Below are positions 1 to 10,539 of a stretch of 64,000 bases of DNA, piece after piece. Position numbers and translations under genes: made by a program. Below the pieces are notes generated by a model that made no database searches, was not told where the DNA came from, and saw only the letters and a list, made by a program, of their open reading frames with translations. Position 1 is the stretch's first letter; each line of letters opens with the position of its first letter. Source of the stretch: Camillea tinctor (taxonomy: Eukaryota > Ascomycota > Sordariomycetes > Xylariales > Xylariaceae); the NCBI GenBank assembly GCA_022578605.1, contig MU394061.1:62001-126000 (forward strand), in the 5' to 3' direction.

Positions 1-203
1 GTTAGACGCCGATGCTGCTCGTCGCGGCGCTCCCCGAATTTAGGCGGCAAGTCGGGGTCTTGCTGCCAAAAAATGTAGTCGTGAACAATCTTTTACTCCT
101 CAAGTATAGGTAACAAGTTGAAGATTAGGACTCAAGTGACGAAGCACTAAACGATAACAGTCTGTTAGGTTGAAGTTTAGCTTAACGAGTGAATGATAGA
201 GGA

Positions 204-211
204 CTATATAG
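204..211 (+). promoter_or_regulatory. TATA-like element
   Basis: CTATATAG lies 110-117 bases upstream of the adenine deaminase ATG. It is the only TATA-like stretch in the leader. Function is inferred from position only. Confidence 0.3.
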
Positions 212-245
212 TAACTAAGTGATTTCTCCCATTTTCTCACGGTCT

Positions 246-251
246 ATGTGA
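246..251 (+). promoter_or_regulatory. start-stop uORF (ATG-TGA) upstream of adenine deaminase
   Basis: An ATG is followed immediately by TGA, 75 bases before the main start codon. If the transcript begins upstream of it, this minimal uORF could stall or recycle ribosomes and lower translation of the deaminase. Whether it lies in the mRNA cannot be seen from the sequence. Confidence 0.3.
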
Positions 252-320
252 ACGATTTTGACTCAGTGATCTCAAGCCAGGAAGTAATATCGCTCACTAT
301 CCTCACGAGCTGCCCGAAAG

Positions 321-1382
321 ATGTGCCGCACCCCACTACACCCGTTTCTCGCGGCTCTGCCCAAATGCGAGCACCATCTGCACCTCGAGGGGACGTTGGA
401 GCCCGAACTCCTCTTCGAGCTCTCCAGGAAGAACAATATCACGCTTCCTGCGTCTACGGACCCGGCCTTCGGGTCGGTGGAGACGCTCCTCGCGCGCTAC
501 AAGACCTTCAAGAACCTGGACGACTTCCTCGGGTACTACTACATCGGCATGTCGGTGCTGCTTCATGCGTCCGACTTTGAGGCCCTGGCCTATGCCTACT
601 TCTCCAAGGCCGCGTCGCAGCGTGTACGGCATGCAGAGGTGTTTTTCGATCCGCAGGCGCACACCAGCCGAGGGGTGGATCTCGCGGCGCTAGTCGAGGG
701 TTTTAAGAAGGCCCAGGCGAGAGCGCGCGCCGACTTCGGCATGTCCACGGAGCTGATCATGTGTCTATTGAGGCATCTGCCGCCCCCAAGCGCGATGGAG
801 ACGTTCTCCCAGGCCCGAGAGGCGGGCTACTTCGCGGACGGAACGCTTGCCGCGATAGGTATGGACTCGTCCGAGCTGCCGTTCCCACCACCCATGTGGA
901 AAGATTTGTACGATGCAGCGGGGTCGGGTGGCATTAGGCGGACGGTACACGCTGGCGAGGAGGGCCCAGCGTCGTACATGACCCAAGCTCTAGACCTGCT
1001 AGACGCGCAACGCATCGACCACGGTATTCGTGCCTTTCTCGACGAGGACGATAAGCTCATAGCGAGACTTGTGAGGCAGAAAACACTTCTGACCATGTGT
1101 CCTCTCTCCAACGTAAAACTAAATGTCATCCCTTCGATAGCAGACTTCCCATTGAAGAAGCTACTGGATGCTGGAGTAACGTTTAGTATCAACAGTGACG
1201 ACCCTGCGTATTTCGAAGGCTACATCCTCGAAAACTACTGTGCGCTGCAGGAGGCGTTCCAATTAAGTGTTCGGGATTGGGAGAGCATTGCGAAGGGCGC
1301 CGTCATGGGTAGCTGGTGTTCGGAAAGCAGGAAGGAGGAGCTGTTAGCTGAAATAGGGGAAGTTGTCCGACAGTGGACATAA
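321..1382 (+). CDS. aah1: adenine deaminase (adenosine/AMP deaminase superfamily)
   Basis: Single-exon gene for 353 residues, the usual size of fungal Aah1-type adenine deaminase, which hydrolyses adenine to hypoxanthine and ammonia in cytosolic purine salvage. The metal site is intact: the HLHLEG segment supplies zinc ligands His19 and His21, HAGEE (from His210) gives the third His and the catalytic Glu, RIDHGI has His234, and NSDDP (from Asn291) carries the paired Asp. The short length, the absence of a signal peptide and the fungal-type spacing favour adenine over adenosine as substrate; this is a family inference. The start is the first in-frame ATG and sits 14 codons before the first motif. 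It is convergent with the glutamate decarboxylase gene, with 1.5 kb between the two stop codons. Confidence 0.92.
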   Translation: MCRTPLHPFLAALPKCEHHLHLEGTLEPELLFELSRKNNITLPASTDPAFGSVETLLARYKTFKNLDDFLGYYYIGMSVLLHASDFEALAYAYFSKAASQRVRHAEVFFDPQAHTSRGVDLAALVEGFKKAQARARADFGMSTELIMCLLRHLPPPSAMETFSQAREAGYFADGTLAAIGMDSSELPFPPPMWKDLYDAAGSGGIRRTVHAGEEGPASYMTQALDLLDAQRIDHGIRAFLDEDDKLIARLVRQKTLLTMCPLSNVKLNVIPSIADFPLKKLLDAGVTFSINSDDPAYFEGYILENYCALQEAFQLSVRDWESIAKGAVMGSWCSESRKEELLAEIGEVVRQWT

Positions 1383-2933
1383 ACTCATTGCGAGCGCCAC
1401 CGCGATATCAACGAATCGGCGCATTTAATATTAATGTATGACTCGAGGCAAGTGTGCAGGAATAAATTCTTCTCTGTGTACCTTGTACGCTTTGCCTGTT
1501 CCGCTCTAGATTTCACATTTCACATATTCACATCGAGGTTATCGGATCATGTACGTTCTGGTAACACTACGTGTGTAGGTAGTTACCAACAAAACCTTTC
1601 TTTTTCCCCTGAAAGGCCACATGCCACGCGAGTCTCAGATTGTGTAATAAGTGCATTATGTCTCACCATACCTGTCACGACAAGACTCAAGAATTGCTGG
1701 CGTCGGGCTGAGGCCTGAGTCATGTCATGTCATGTCTTTAGATGGCCTTAGGGTGAGACATCTTAGCGCAAGACATTATCGCGATATTATCGCGACGTTT
1801 CTCATGTACCTCGATACAAAACGCCGCATATAGAAGGTGGGCAACGTTATGTTATACGGAAGCTGGACATCAATAACTATAAGTTACGAAAACTACGTGT
1901 TCCTTTTACATGCGTGTGCGGAGGGGGATGTCTTCTAAGGCGAAACATACCTAAAATATATAATTTATAAAATTGTTTCCAATCTAGTTTATAGACATTG
2001 TATTTTCTCCGTGTTGGTGTTGCCTAGGCACATCGGCAATAGTCATTTATCTTTGCCTGATTATATTCGTCTTAATTATCTCTCTACGACAGAATGGCGG
2101 TAATGCACTTATAAATGTTACAAAGGGTTGATAATTCCTATGCTTTCATTGAGATACGAAGCTTTGGGAGTTGGATGACGAACGAAGGTTGATGATGTCC
2201 GCTGACAAGGCTGGGAGTTGGGCCACCATATGTGAGACATCGATTCCACAAAAAGTGCACATAGACAATCCAACCATCATATCGTTGATTTAATTTATAA
2301 TAAAAAGATGACTGCATATAGTCTCATTATCCGTAGGGCAAGGAACTCACAGGAGAGGGAGGGAGGGGTGGTCAGCAACGCGAGGTCCACTGACGAGATA
2401 TAGAAGCATATATTCTCCTGCCTATCCGGCAAGTAATTTGAAATTAATCCGAGAAACAGACAATCCTGGTGTGTAGGGTAAGCGTTCCACGCCGAGGCTG
2501 AACTTTGGAACGAACCATGATATGATGATCAGCCGACAGGACGACATGACTACCCCGGGCCTACCGGACAACAGACCTCAGCGTTCTACTCGAAACGAAG
2601 AGCTCATCATGTCAAACAGGTTCAAATATTTAAGGACTATGATAACGGGTGGCTGGATACCTAGATGTAGACATAGTAGACTGTGGAGAGAAACCTCTAA
2701 TCTTTTCTTCATTTTACTTCTTTTTGGTTGACCTGCCAGGGTCTTTTGAGAGGATCTATAGACTATCTAAAACATCGCTTTGTTAGATAACTCATCTCTG
2801 AACCAGCCATTCCGTGGCTGCCATATGAACATTCCGGAACTTCTTGTAGATATCCAAGCGTCCAGACTCCAGATCGTCGTAGTCTTCGTCTAGGATCGAT
2901 ATTGTCAAGTCGTATAATATGTCGGCTACGCTT
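1383..2933. other. gene-free interval, AT-rich
   Basis: This interval lies between the 3' ends of the adenine deaminase and glutamate decarboxylase genes. The short open frames (94 codons or fewer) have no recognisable motifs or splice-supported extensions. It contains AT-rich stretches near 1955-1990 and 2280-2310. Confidence 0.6.
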
Positions 2934-4688
2934 CTAGCAAATAGCGTGCGTCTTGCCATGCTTTCCCTGGATCGAATGCTTCTCCTTCTGTAGCCAATTA
3001 TTAGCATTAGAATTATAGAGTCTCTAGAAGGTTAGTAAACTTACGCGGAATTTGGGGTGGTTGTGCTTGGCCTGGCCACTGTGCATGTGATGCTTGCGAA
3101 TGTATTCTTCTTGTCTCTTGATCGACTCCTTGTCTAGTTCGTCCAACAGGCCCTGGCAAAGCTTGATATCACATATGAGAGCGTCACATCGGTTCTTCGT
3201 GAAATCTTCTCGAACCACAACACGGAGCATCTTCAGGTTCTCCGTGTGAGGAGCCATAGTATAAGCTGGGACCACCCACCCGCGAGAACGTAGCCTATGC
3301 GCCAAAGCAAACTCGTCGTACTGGCGGTCTTCGTTGGGAGCGAATCGGAAAGCGACAAGTGGCAGACCCATACCAGATTTCTTGCTCATGATGATAAAGC
3401 CCAGTGCTTCTAGAGCATCGGACAGGTAATCGGCAGTACGAGTAAGGTTTGACATGATAGCCCGGTAACCCTTCTTTCCAAGACGGATCAACTGATAGTA
3501 CTGTCCAATAACCTGGCTGGCACCTTTTGAGAAGTTCAGGGTAAAGGATGACTGGTCTGCACCGAGATAGTTGATGTTGAAAACAAGTTCCTTGGGGAGA
3601 TACTCCGCCGATCTCCAGACTACCCAGCCAACACCGGGATAGACGAGGCCGTACTTATGGCCGGACGTGTTGATAGAAACGACGTTCTCACACCGGAAAT
3701 CCCATTTTAGGTCGGGAACCACGAAGGGGGCAACGAACCCACCGCTAGCCGCATCGACGTGGATAGGACACTCTAAGCCCTTCTTAACTAGCAGATCGTT
3801 GACAGCCTCGACATCCTCATACTCTCCAGTGTACGTTGTTCCGAGGATGACACAAATTCCTATCGTGTTCTCGTCGACCAAGTTCACCGTCTCCTCGGGA
3901 TCAATGACATATCGGTCTGGTGTGCAATACACGAGCTTCTCCTCTACTTCGAAATACCTCGTCGCCTTCTCCCAGCAAACCTGGACGGCAGAAGACATGA
4001 CGATGTTGGGGTTTTCGGTAGACTTGCCGGTAGCCTTTCTCTTGTTCTTCCATCTTCTCTTCATAGCTAGTACGGCCAGCATGATAGCCTCTGAACTTCC
4101 AACACATGATGTGCCAACTGCTCCACCGTCTTCACCCAAGCCTGTAGGGGCATTGAAGAGACGGCCAATCATAGACACGCATCGGTTCTGGATATCGGCA
4201 GACTGGGGGTATTCTTCGTAGTCGATGAAGTTCTTTGAGAAAGACTCAGCCATGAGTTTCTCTGCTTCTTCTTCCTAGAAAAACAACCAGTCAGTCTTAA
4301 TTCTTTTTCTCTGCAGAGATGCTTGAGATCTTACCATATAAGTAGTCACAAAGGATGCCAGGCTATTGACGTCGATTTTAACCCCGTTAGCCACATGTTT
4401 CGACACGACCCTCAGCCTATGAACAGCCAAGACAGGAGCATCAACTTACTTTAGCATCGGATTTCCGTCCAAGCTAAGCTCATCCTTGATCATCCTATAA
4501 GCGATCTCCTTGGGCATCTCGCCCTCGGGCATCTCATGCTTGGGCAAGTCCTCCGCAGCGAACCTGGAGCCATAGACGCTGGTGGTGAAGCTATCATCGT
4601 CATTACTAAGCTGTAAGCTGATTTTCTTAACAGCCTCTGGCAGGCCGTTGACCTCATCCTCATTGGGAATCGTGGTTAGGTGAACCAT
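2934..4688 (-). CDS. glutamate decarboxylase (PLP-dependent, group II), 4 exons
   Basis: Exons by ascending coordinate: 2934-2987, 3045-4274, 4335-4362, 4450-4688; transcription runs right to left and gives 516 residues, the normal size for fungal GAD. It converts L-glutamate to GABA with release of CO2 in the cytosol, the entry step of the GABA shunt. The N-terminus starts MVHLTTIP. A 28-nt exon restores the conserved NLASFVTTYM segment, which is otherwise unreadable. The PLP lysine is Lys296 in SGHKYG, and HVDAASGGF is the typical cofactor-binding block. The last 54-nt exon gives the C-terminal GKTHAIC tail seen in fungal GADs. Introns are 57-87 nt with GTAAG-type donors. The upstream in-frame ATG at 4883 is rejected because the extra peptide has no family match and the family start fits 4688. 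Confidence 0.94.
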
Positions 4689-5549
4689 CTTGGCAAAGCA
4701 GGTAAGAAGTGCAACGCTAGAAGAAACTCTATAGAAATCCGGTGTGACGGAGAAGACAAGGAAATGATGCAGGACGATATGGGAGGAAAGACATGTTAAC
4801 GGAAGGGGACAGGAAGGGTTATATGGTGTAAGCCACCCTATACAGGGATTAAGATGGCGATAAGTACCTGACCCTGACCCCACGTTCCTAAATCTGAGAC
4901 TACATTACATCGATGTGCAAGACACGTCGCGCATGAAGGATGCGGGGTAGCACACAGAGCTCTCCCTTCACTTACACATTGTTAGTTGTAACTTACTCAT
5001 CAAGGTACCCGACTATGGCTGTATGGCTGTATGGCTCTAGATCTCGGTGGACATGTAGCTGAGGGTGTTATGCAGATGTCAGGAGTATTGGCGGTGAGCA
5101 CAAGAAGAGGGGAATTCTCTTCTTCGACCCTGGTCCGACACAGTGGCTATGATTCAAGGTAATACGATCCCGACTATCCATTCCACAGCATCGAGATCTG
5201 ACACGGGATTATACTGTCGTTGGTGTGAGAATTGGTGCAAGACTTTAACTTTGTCGGGTGTTGGGTGTAGGAAACTAGGAAGATAAAGTAATTCTTAAGC
5301 TTTGGAATCGGGAATTTCCCCAAGTGCGCCATAAAAATGATCCTCTTGCCAACCCTTGGCAAGAAAGCTTGGTATGGATTGGTAGCTATGGACATTCGAC
5401 TAGCAAGGATGCCGCATTAAATACGTGGCTCAGCTGCGGATGCACATCACGAAAGTGCCAGTGATAAAATCTTGGAAATCTTGAAATGTGAGCTCACCAT
5501 CGATGTCATGGACAGACAACCGTTCCATCCTTAAGTGAAATAGGTAGGT

Positions 5550-5559
5550 TACCTAGGTA
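5550..5559. repeat. TACCTAGGTA palindrome, copy 1
   Basis: A perfect 10-base palindrome in gene-free DNA. The other perfect copies are at 18872-18881, 28868-28877 and 39734-39743. Confidence 0.7.
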
Positions 5560-7820
5560 TGTATGGCGTATTGTAGATTATGTGAGACCAGTCATAAGGA
5601 GGTAGCAGAGTCCTTCGATATCAGCTACACATAAACCAAGTCAACTTATATTAATTCTGACAACCCGGCAGAGCCGGTCTGTCTACTATCTACTGACACC
5701 GTCATCACGTTAAGGAACCCGCCGCGTACCGCATTACACAAAGAAGTAGAGGTAAGACTCAGACTCAAATAGTTCTTGGAACTATCTCGGCATCTCTTTT
5801 GATGTTGTCTAGGGATTTTCTATTACACTAACTACCTAGCCGGTATGTACCTAATCCTATATCTATCAGAAACTTGACTCGTTAGTTAGTTACACATGTC
5901 GTCCCACACACACCATCCACGTCAGCAGCTCACATAGCTGTCTTGTTTAGCTATACCATCTCTTCTGTACTGTGTAGGCATCGTCATATCATCTATCGTA
6001 TATACACAACACTTGAGTGGTAGTGTACAGAGACCGGATCCTAGGCTAGCTGAGTGCATTAATATCGCAGGGAATCTCATATCTCATGGCCAATTACAAT
6101 AGGTTAGGCCATTGAGGCAATGCTTTACTTGCTCTTCGTGTGGACTTCGTGCCTAAAGACGTCGTATTTTCATTCAAGTATGCCGGCAACATTGGGATAT
6201 TGGTTGTAGCAGCATTCCAGACAGCCAATCACACATCACGGGCTGCCAAATGCGGCAAGCATCTAGTATCGTAATCTTAAAACCTTCTTCGTCTCCCCTA
6301 TGTAAAAACCCTTGATGCATGATAATTAGATATGCCATACTTCAATATGCACATGTAGTAAAATATGGTAAGATATTCGTAGTTATATAATTACGGCTTA
6401 GCTTATGATACTTTGACATTCCATTACCTACTCTTAATTGCTGTCGAGTAGAAGTTTGCGATGATCATCGTATCCGTGCACATATTGATACTGCAAAGAG
6501 TTGTTTTTAGCTTAGTTCAGGTGAGGAGGGGCTGAGGGGCAGGAGCTTGGTCCAGGCAATTATCAGACCTGCATGTGAGAAGCGCATTAGTCCCGGGGGG
6601 TATCTATCTCTGAAGATCTAAAGATTGGTTCTGATTCCATAAGAAGCCCTAATATAAAAACAACACTCTTCTATGGAGATATAGTCTCTGTGGGACTTGT
6701 GGCTAGTGGATGGTGGTAGTGACGGTATAACCTTGTAATGGAACGTCTAATTGACCCCCTCCTCCCCCCCACGAAAGAGGGGTTATAAAGGTTGGAAAAT
6801 AGAAACAAAGGAGCCCCTTAATACGAGGTGGTGTATGATAAATACCAAGTTTGCAACAGTATTTGCTGTACTTGATCTCCGTATTGACATTCTCTTTCGT
6901 TGTGTATCCTATCGGTTGATCTCATCTTGCTCCCCGATTGATCCGCAATAACATGGAGTGTTGGACGATAGCTTAGATAGTCAAGATATGAATCTATAAT
7001 GAACAAGAACCTCAAACGGAAAGCACAGAATACGAAAGTTGCGGTGTGAAAAGAACCGCAAGCGCAAGTTGTATGCAGGCTCAAAGAAGTAATTGATATG
7101 TACAATGCATTGTACCCTGATTCTATACTGCCTGAGGCCTCCGTGCCATTATACCTCACTTGTTATAATTTAGTAAACAGTACAATGTGCCAGATCACTA
7201 GCTGAGTTACCTTGGTCTACGAGCCAATATTGATTTTCTATTCATTTTTAACCACGATTGGAAATCATTGTCTTAAAAACTGCCATCATCAAGCCATATT
7301 TGATCCTAGTTTCTGCGGTTTAAGCTGAGCAGGGTTTCCATAGGGTTGAATTCGATAGGTGACATGTAGGTATTCCTACTTTATGATCAAGGAGAGATTG
7401 ACTTTGATAGAGAAAAAAAAAACTATATAAATACCTAATTATGTATCTAGGTATATGTATATCAATGATTATAAACAAACTCAGGCCTTTACTTCGGATA
7501 GAATCACCACGTTCACGGTTGCAATGCCTCAATGAGCCCTAGATGGGTACTTAGCACACAGCAATAGATGCTGTTATTTTCATCTAATTTACTTCAACTT
7601 CAATTTTTCACCGTAGGGTACATTGAAGAACTATTAGCGTAAGTAAAATTGTATGAGGACATCTAAACTATTGACAAAAAAGTATCAAGGGAGAGACTTG
7701 TCCAACTCTACCCCGTCTATACACCTGCATATACGAGCTACCTATTGAGCTATGTGTTAACACACTCCACTCAACGGTCCTATATATCCATTGCGCTATT
7801 ACCTCGCACTCTCTCTCTCT

Positions 7821-7839
7821 ACACGCACGCACGCACGCA
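7821..7839. repeat. (ACGC)n microsatellite
   Basis: About four to five tandem copies of ACGC directly follow a CT dinucleotide run in the AT-rich gene-free region. Confidence 0.8.
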
Positions 7840-9761
7840 TAAATATCTACATACCTCAGATATTTATCAACACCTCTACTAAATAGACTTGATTTGAGAC
7901 ATATATAGACTCATGACATGCACTCTTTGAATAAATCATTAGTTGCTAAATATTTACAGCATAGGTCATAATCGTAAAGGCCAATCAGCGATTACATATA
8001 ACCTCTGTATAGAAAAGGGGCAATTTGTGAGAATCTTCAAAGACCAAAAAATGCGTAAATTGAGAACTCTGTAAAGTCCTAGACTTGGAAACATAAAGAT
8101 AACTGGTAAACAAGCAACCAATACATCCCCAATACGTGGATTGTTGGACATTACTCACAGATACATACTAAGTTACAAGAATGACAATACCGAAACTGTT
8201 TTTTTTGAAATAAGCCAGTAGTTATAGCTCTTTGTGCAACAACAGCTTATCTTTTTATAGGTCGTCTATCATAGCACAGGTTATTCATTAAATATGATTT
8301 AAGACAAGTAGTTTATATCCACTTGCGTTTTAAAAATATTATATCATAATATGCGTGTATTTCATTTGTATATTGATTCTAACTAGTGAAATAGCAGGTT
8401 TCGAGTGATCCATATCAGAGTTGGCTACACACCAAGTTTCATATCAATGTCCCATGACAACGTTGATTAGATGAGTGTGTGTTTAAGTGAACTATGTAGA
8501 CTGCGAAATTAAGTCAAAGTCGACTACCTAATACTTATACTATCCTAGACCCCGTTTCAACCTTTCCCCAATGATATTATGCATCGTGTATTATCCAGTT
8601 TTATATCTTATATTCTCGTTACTCGTATGAAAGCTTTACATTAGTTGATTTTGTGATAGAAGGGGGGAGCAACACCCACAACCCTAAGGTTTCTCTCATA
8701 GTAGATGAAACGAAGGGGATTCTGTGTCCTCGAATCAAAAATAATCTTAAAGAAATATCTCTCTACTTTTGAATTTAATACGCCATTCAACGCGAAAGGC
8801 TCTGAATCCAGTCAAAGTTCAATTGATTCTGCATGTCCCCTCGATTTTGTAATGTAAATATACGCTACTATGATGAGTTTTACCGGTATAGAAGCTCAGC
8901 TTTAACCGTCCCGAATACGAGCTAAATCCATATACGCGGGTGCCTTCATCCATAATAATACACCCGAGACATCTCCAGGTTAACCATCCAATGCCCAGGC
9001 CACCCCCATCACTGGGCAATGCGGTGATCCTTCTATGGGCCTTCACATGAGGCTGAGAACGTACGCTCGGGATGATTACTGCTTGTACACGGTTAGATGA
9101 TCAGACGACACACGCAGTTCGAGCCTCGCAACTTCACCTAGGCAGCATAGAATGCGTTTACCTTATTCCAACAACAACAACACTACCAGTACTAGATGAA
9201 TCTCTGCGTAAGATGGACCCGTCGTAATGCCCCGAGGCTAGTTATAAGGTACTTTCCAAGCAAAAAGCATATAGCATCACGCTGGTTTCTCATCCAGTCG
9301 TTCTTGTCCCATCATATGTACTCGTGTTGTTTCCCTCTCACATGATACGTATATTACCTATCCTCTTGACGGCACGGATACGAATACGAATCGCGGTACC
9401 TTGGCGCGAGGGGTTCGGCTGCGGCAGGGAACCATTCGGTTCAGAAGTCAGACAGTCGTACCAGGCCGACGTGGTTCCAAGAGCGTAGCACCTGAATACT
9501 AGAGATAGAGGATTTGCCTTGCTAGAGCTGGAATCAGGCAAGTATAAGAATGCATCAATATCAAAGGAGTGAGAAGCTAAAAACTTAGAAGACTTATAGA
9601 TTATTGTATTATATGTTCAGTTTTTCGCGATCTTCAACAGATCCTCTAGAAAGAGTGTTAACTTTATAGCCAGCTATCTACAAAGGTAGATATTGGGAAT
9701 ATTATACATTCTAATTATTTACTTTCTAAATCTCCGTGCCGAGCACGATAAAGCTTCTAAT

Positions 9762-10539
9762 ATGCCGCTCGTCGTCCTACCTGCGCATCTCGGTGATATC
9801 GAGCCCATATTCGACGTCTGTTTCGCAGCCTTCAAGGATGATCCGATAATGAGCTTTCTGTTCCCGACCGGTGTTGGTCGCAGCTCTCACACGGTAGCGA
9901 CGACTTATCAGTGGACTCATGACTAGAACACATACCCGACCAAGTGCGCTGACACTATCACAGGCGAGATTGTGGGCATGGCGGTTTGGGAAATCTATTG
10001 GCGTCCGCACAAGACCCGATAGCCGAAGCCCGATGGCGTGACATGGCTAGAGGGCAAGGACAAGAAAAAGGCTGAGGGAGTGATCCTCCCGATGTGGGAC
10101 ATGCACAAAACATTGTTTGGTGAAAGGAGACATGTGTGAGTTGTATCTAACCTCACTTATGATCCCAACGACTAGGAAACACAGCTTACGGAAACCTATC
10201 TAGACCTTCCGATGATGGCGGTACATCCAGATCATCAACGCCGTGGCGCTGGCCGCGTATTGATGCAATGGGGGGATAGATGTGGCTGAGAAACTCAGAC
10301 TTCCGATATATCTCGAGGCCACGAAGCCAGGATACACGCTTTACCAGCATATGGGCCTCGAGAGACTGATACACGTTCGAGTAATTCACAAACCTGAAGT
10401 TACCGGTGCACCGGAGGATGTCGAAATGCCGCTGATGGTAAAGATGCCAAGCACAGCAAAAGGGATTAGTTTCGAGGAGTGGGCCGATAAGGGATATCCC
10501 GAGAATTATGACGGAGAGGAGTCCTGGTTCCAGTGTTAG
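9762..10539 (+). pseudogene. GNAT-family N-acetyltransferase pseudogene
   Basis: The reading starts MPLVVLPAHLGDIEPIF, typical of small fungal GNAT proteins, and continues through AAFKDDPI and GEIVGMAVW. After an apparent intron (about 10135-10180) come the acetyl-CoA loop QRRGAGRVLM and the C-terminal block YLEAT..Y..MGL. The frame is broken three times. TAG stops lie at 9924-9926 and 10020-10022, and an extra G in the six-G run near 10270 shifts the frame before IDVAEK. The last piece (from about 10276) is then open to a TAG at 10537-10539. The remaining sequence between breaks is well conserved, so inactivation looks recent. In life it would transfer acetyl from acetyl-CoA to an amine; the substrate is unknown. 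Sequencing error could explain the homopolymer shift but not both stops. Confidence 0.75.

Larger units (their letters stand above)
1..320. other. upstream region of the adenine deaminase gene
   Basis: This stretch precedes the adenine deaminase start. It holds a TATA-like CTATATAG at 204-211 and an ATG followed directly by TGA at 246-251. The first about 95 bases have an open frame on the minus strand that runs off the left edge and reads like protein, but no start codon or convincing splice partner is visible, so no gene is called there. Confidence 0.4.
4689..9761. other. 5 kb gene-free AT-rich interval
   Basis: No open frame here exceeds 113 codons and none shows a family motif. The 5.9-8.8 kb part is strongly AT-rich with many TATA/ATAT runs. 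An (ACGC)n tract lies at 7821-7839 and one copy of the palindrome TACCTAGGTA at 5550-5559. The interval could be old repeat DNA degraded by point mutation, but no transposon remnant was recognised. Confidence 0.5.

Noticed and set aside
1..95. Minus-strand open frame at the left edge with protein-like composition
   Set aside because: No ATG on the minus strand between the edge and about 250, and a stop lies shortly upstream. A spliced exon cannot be shown within the window.
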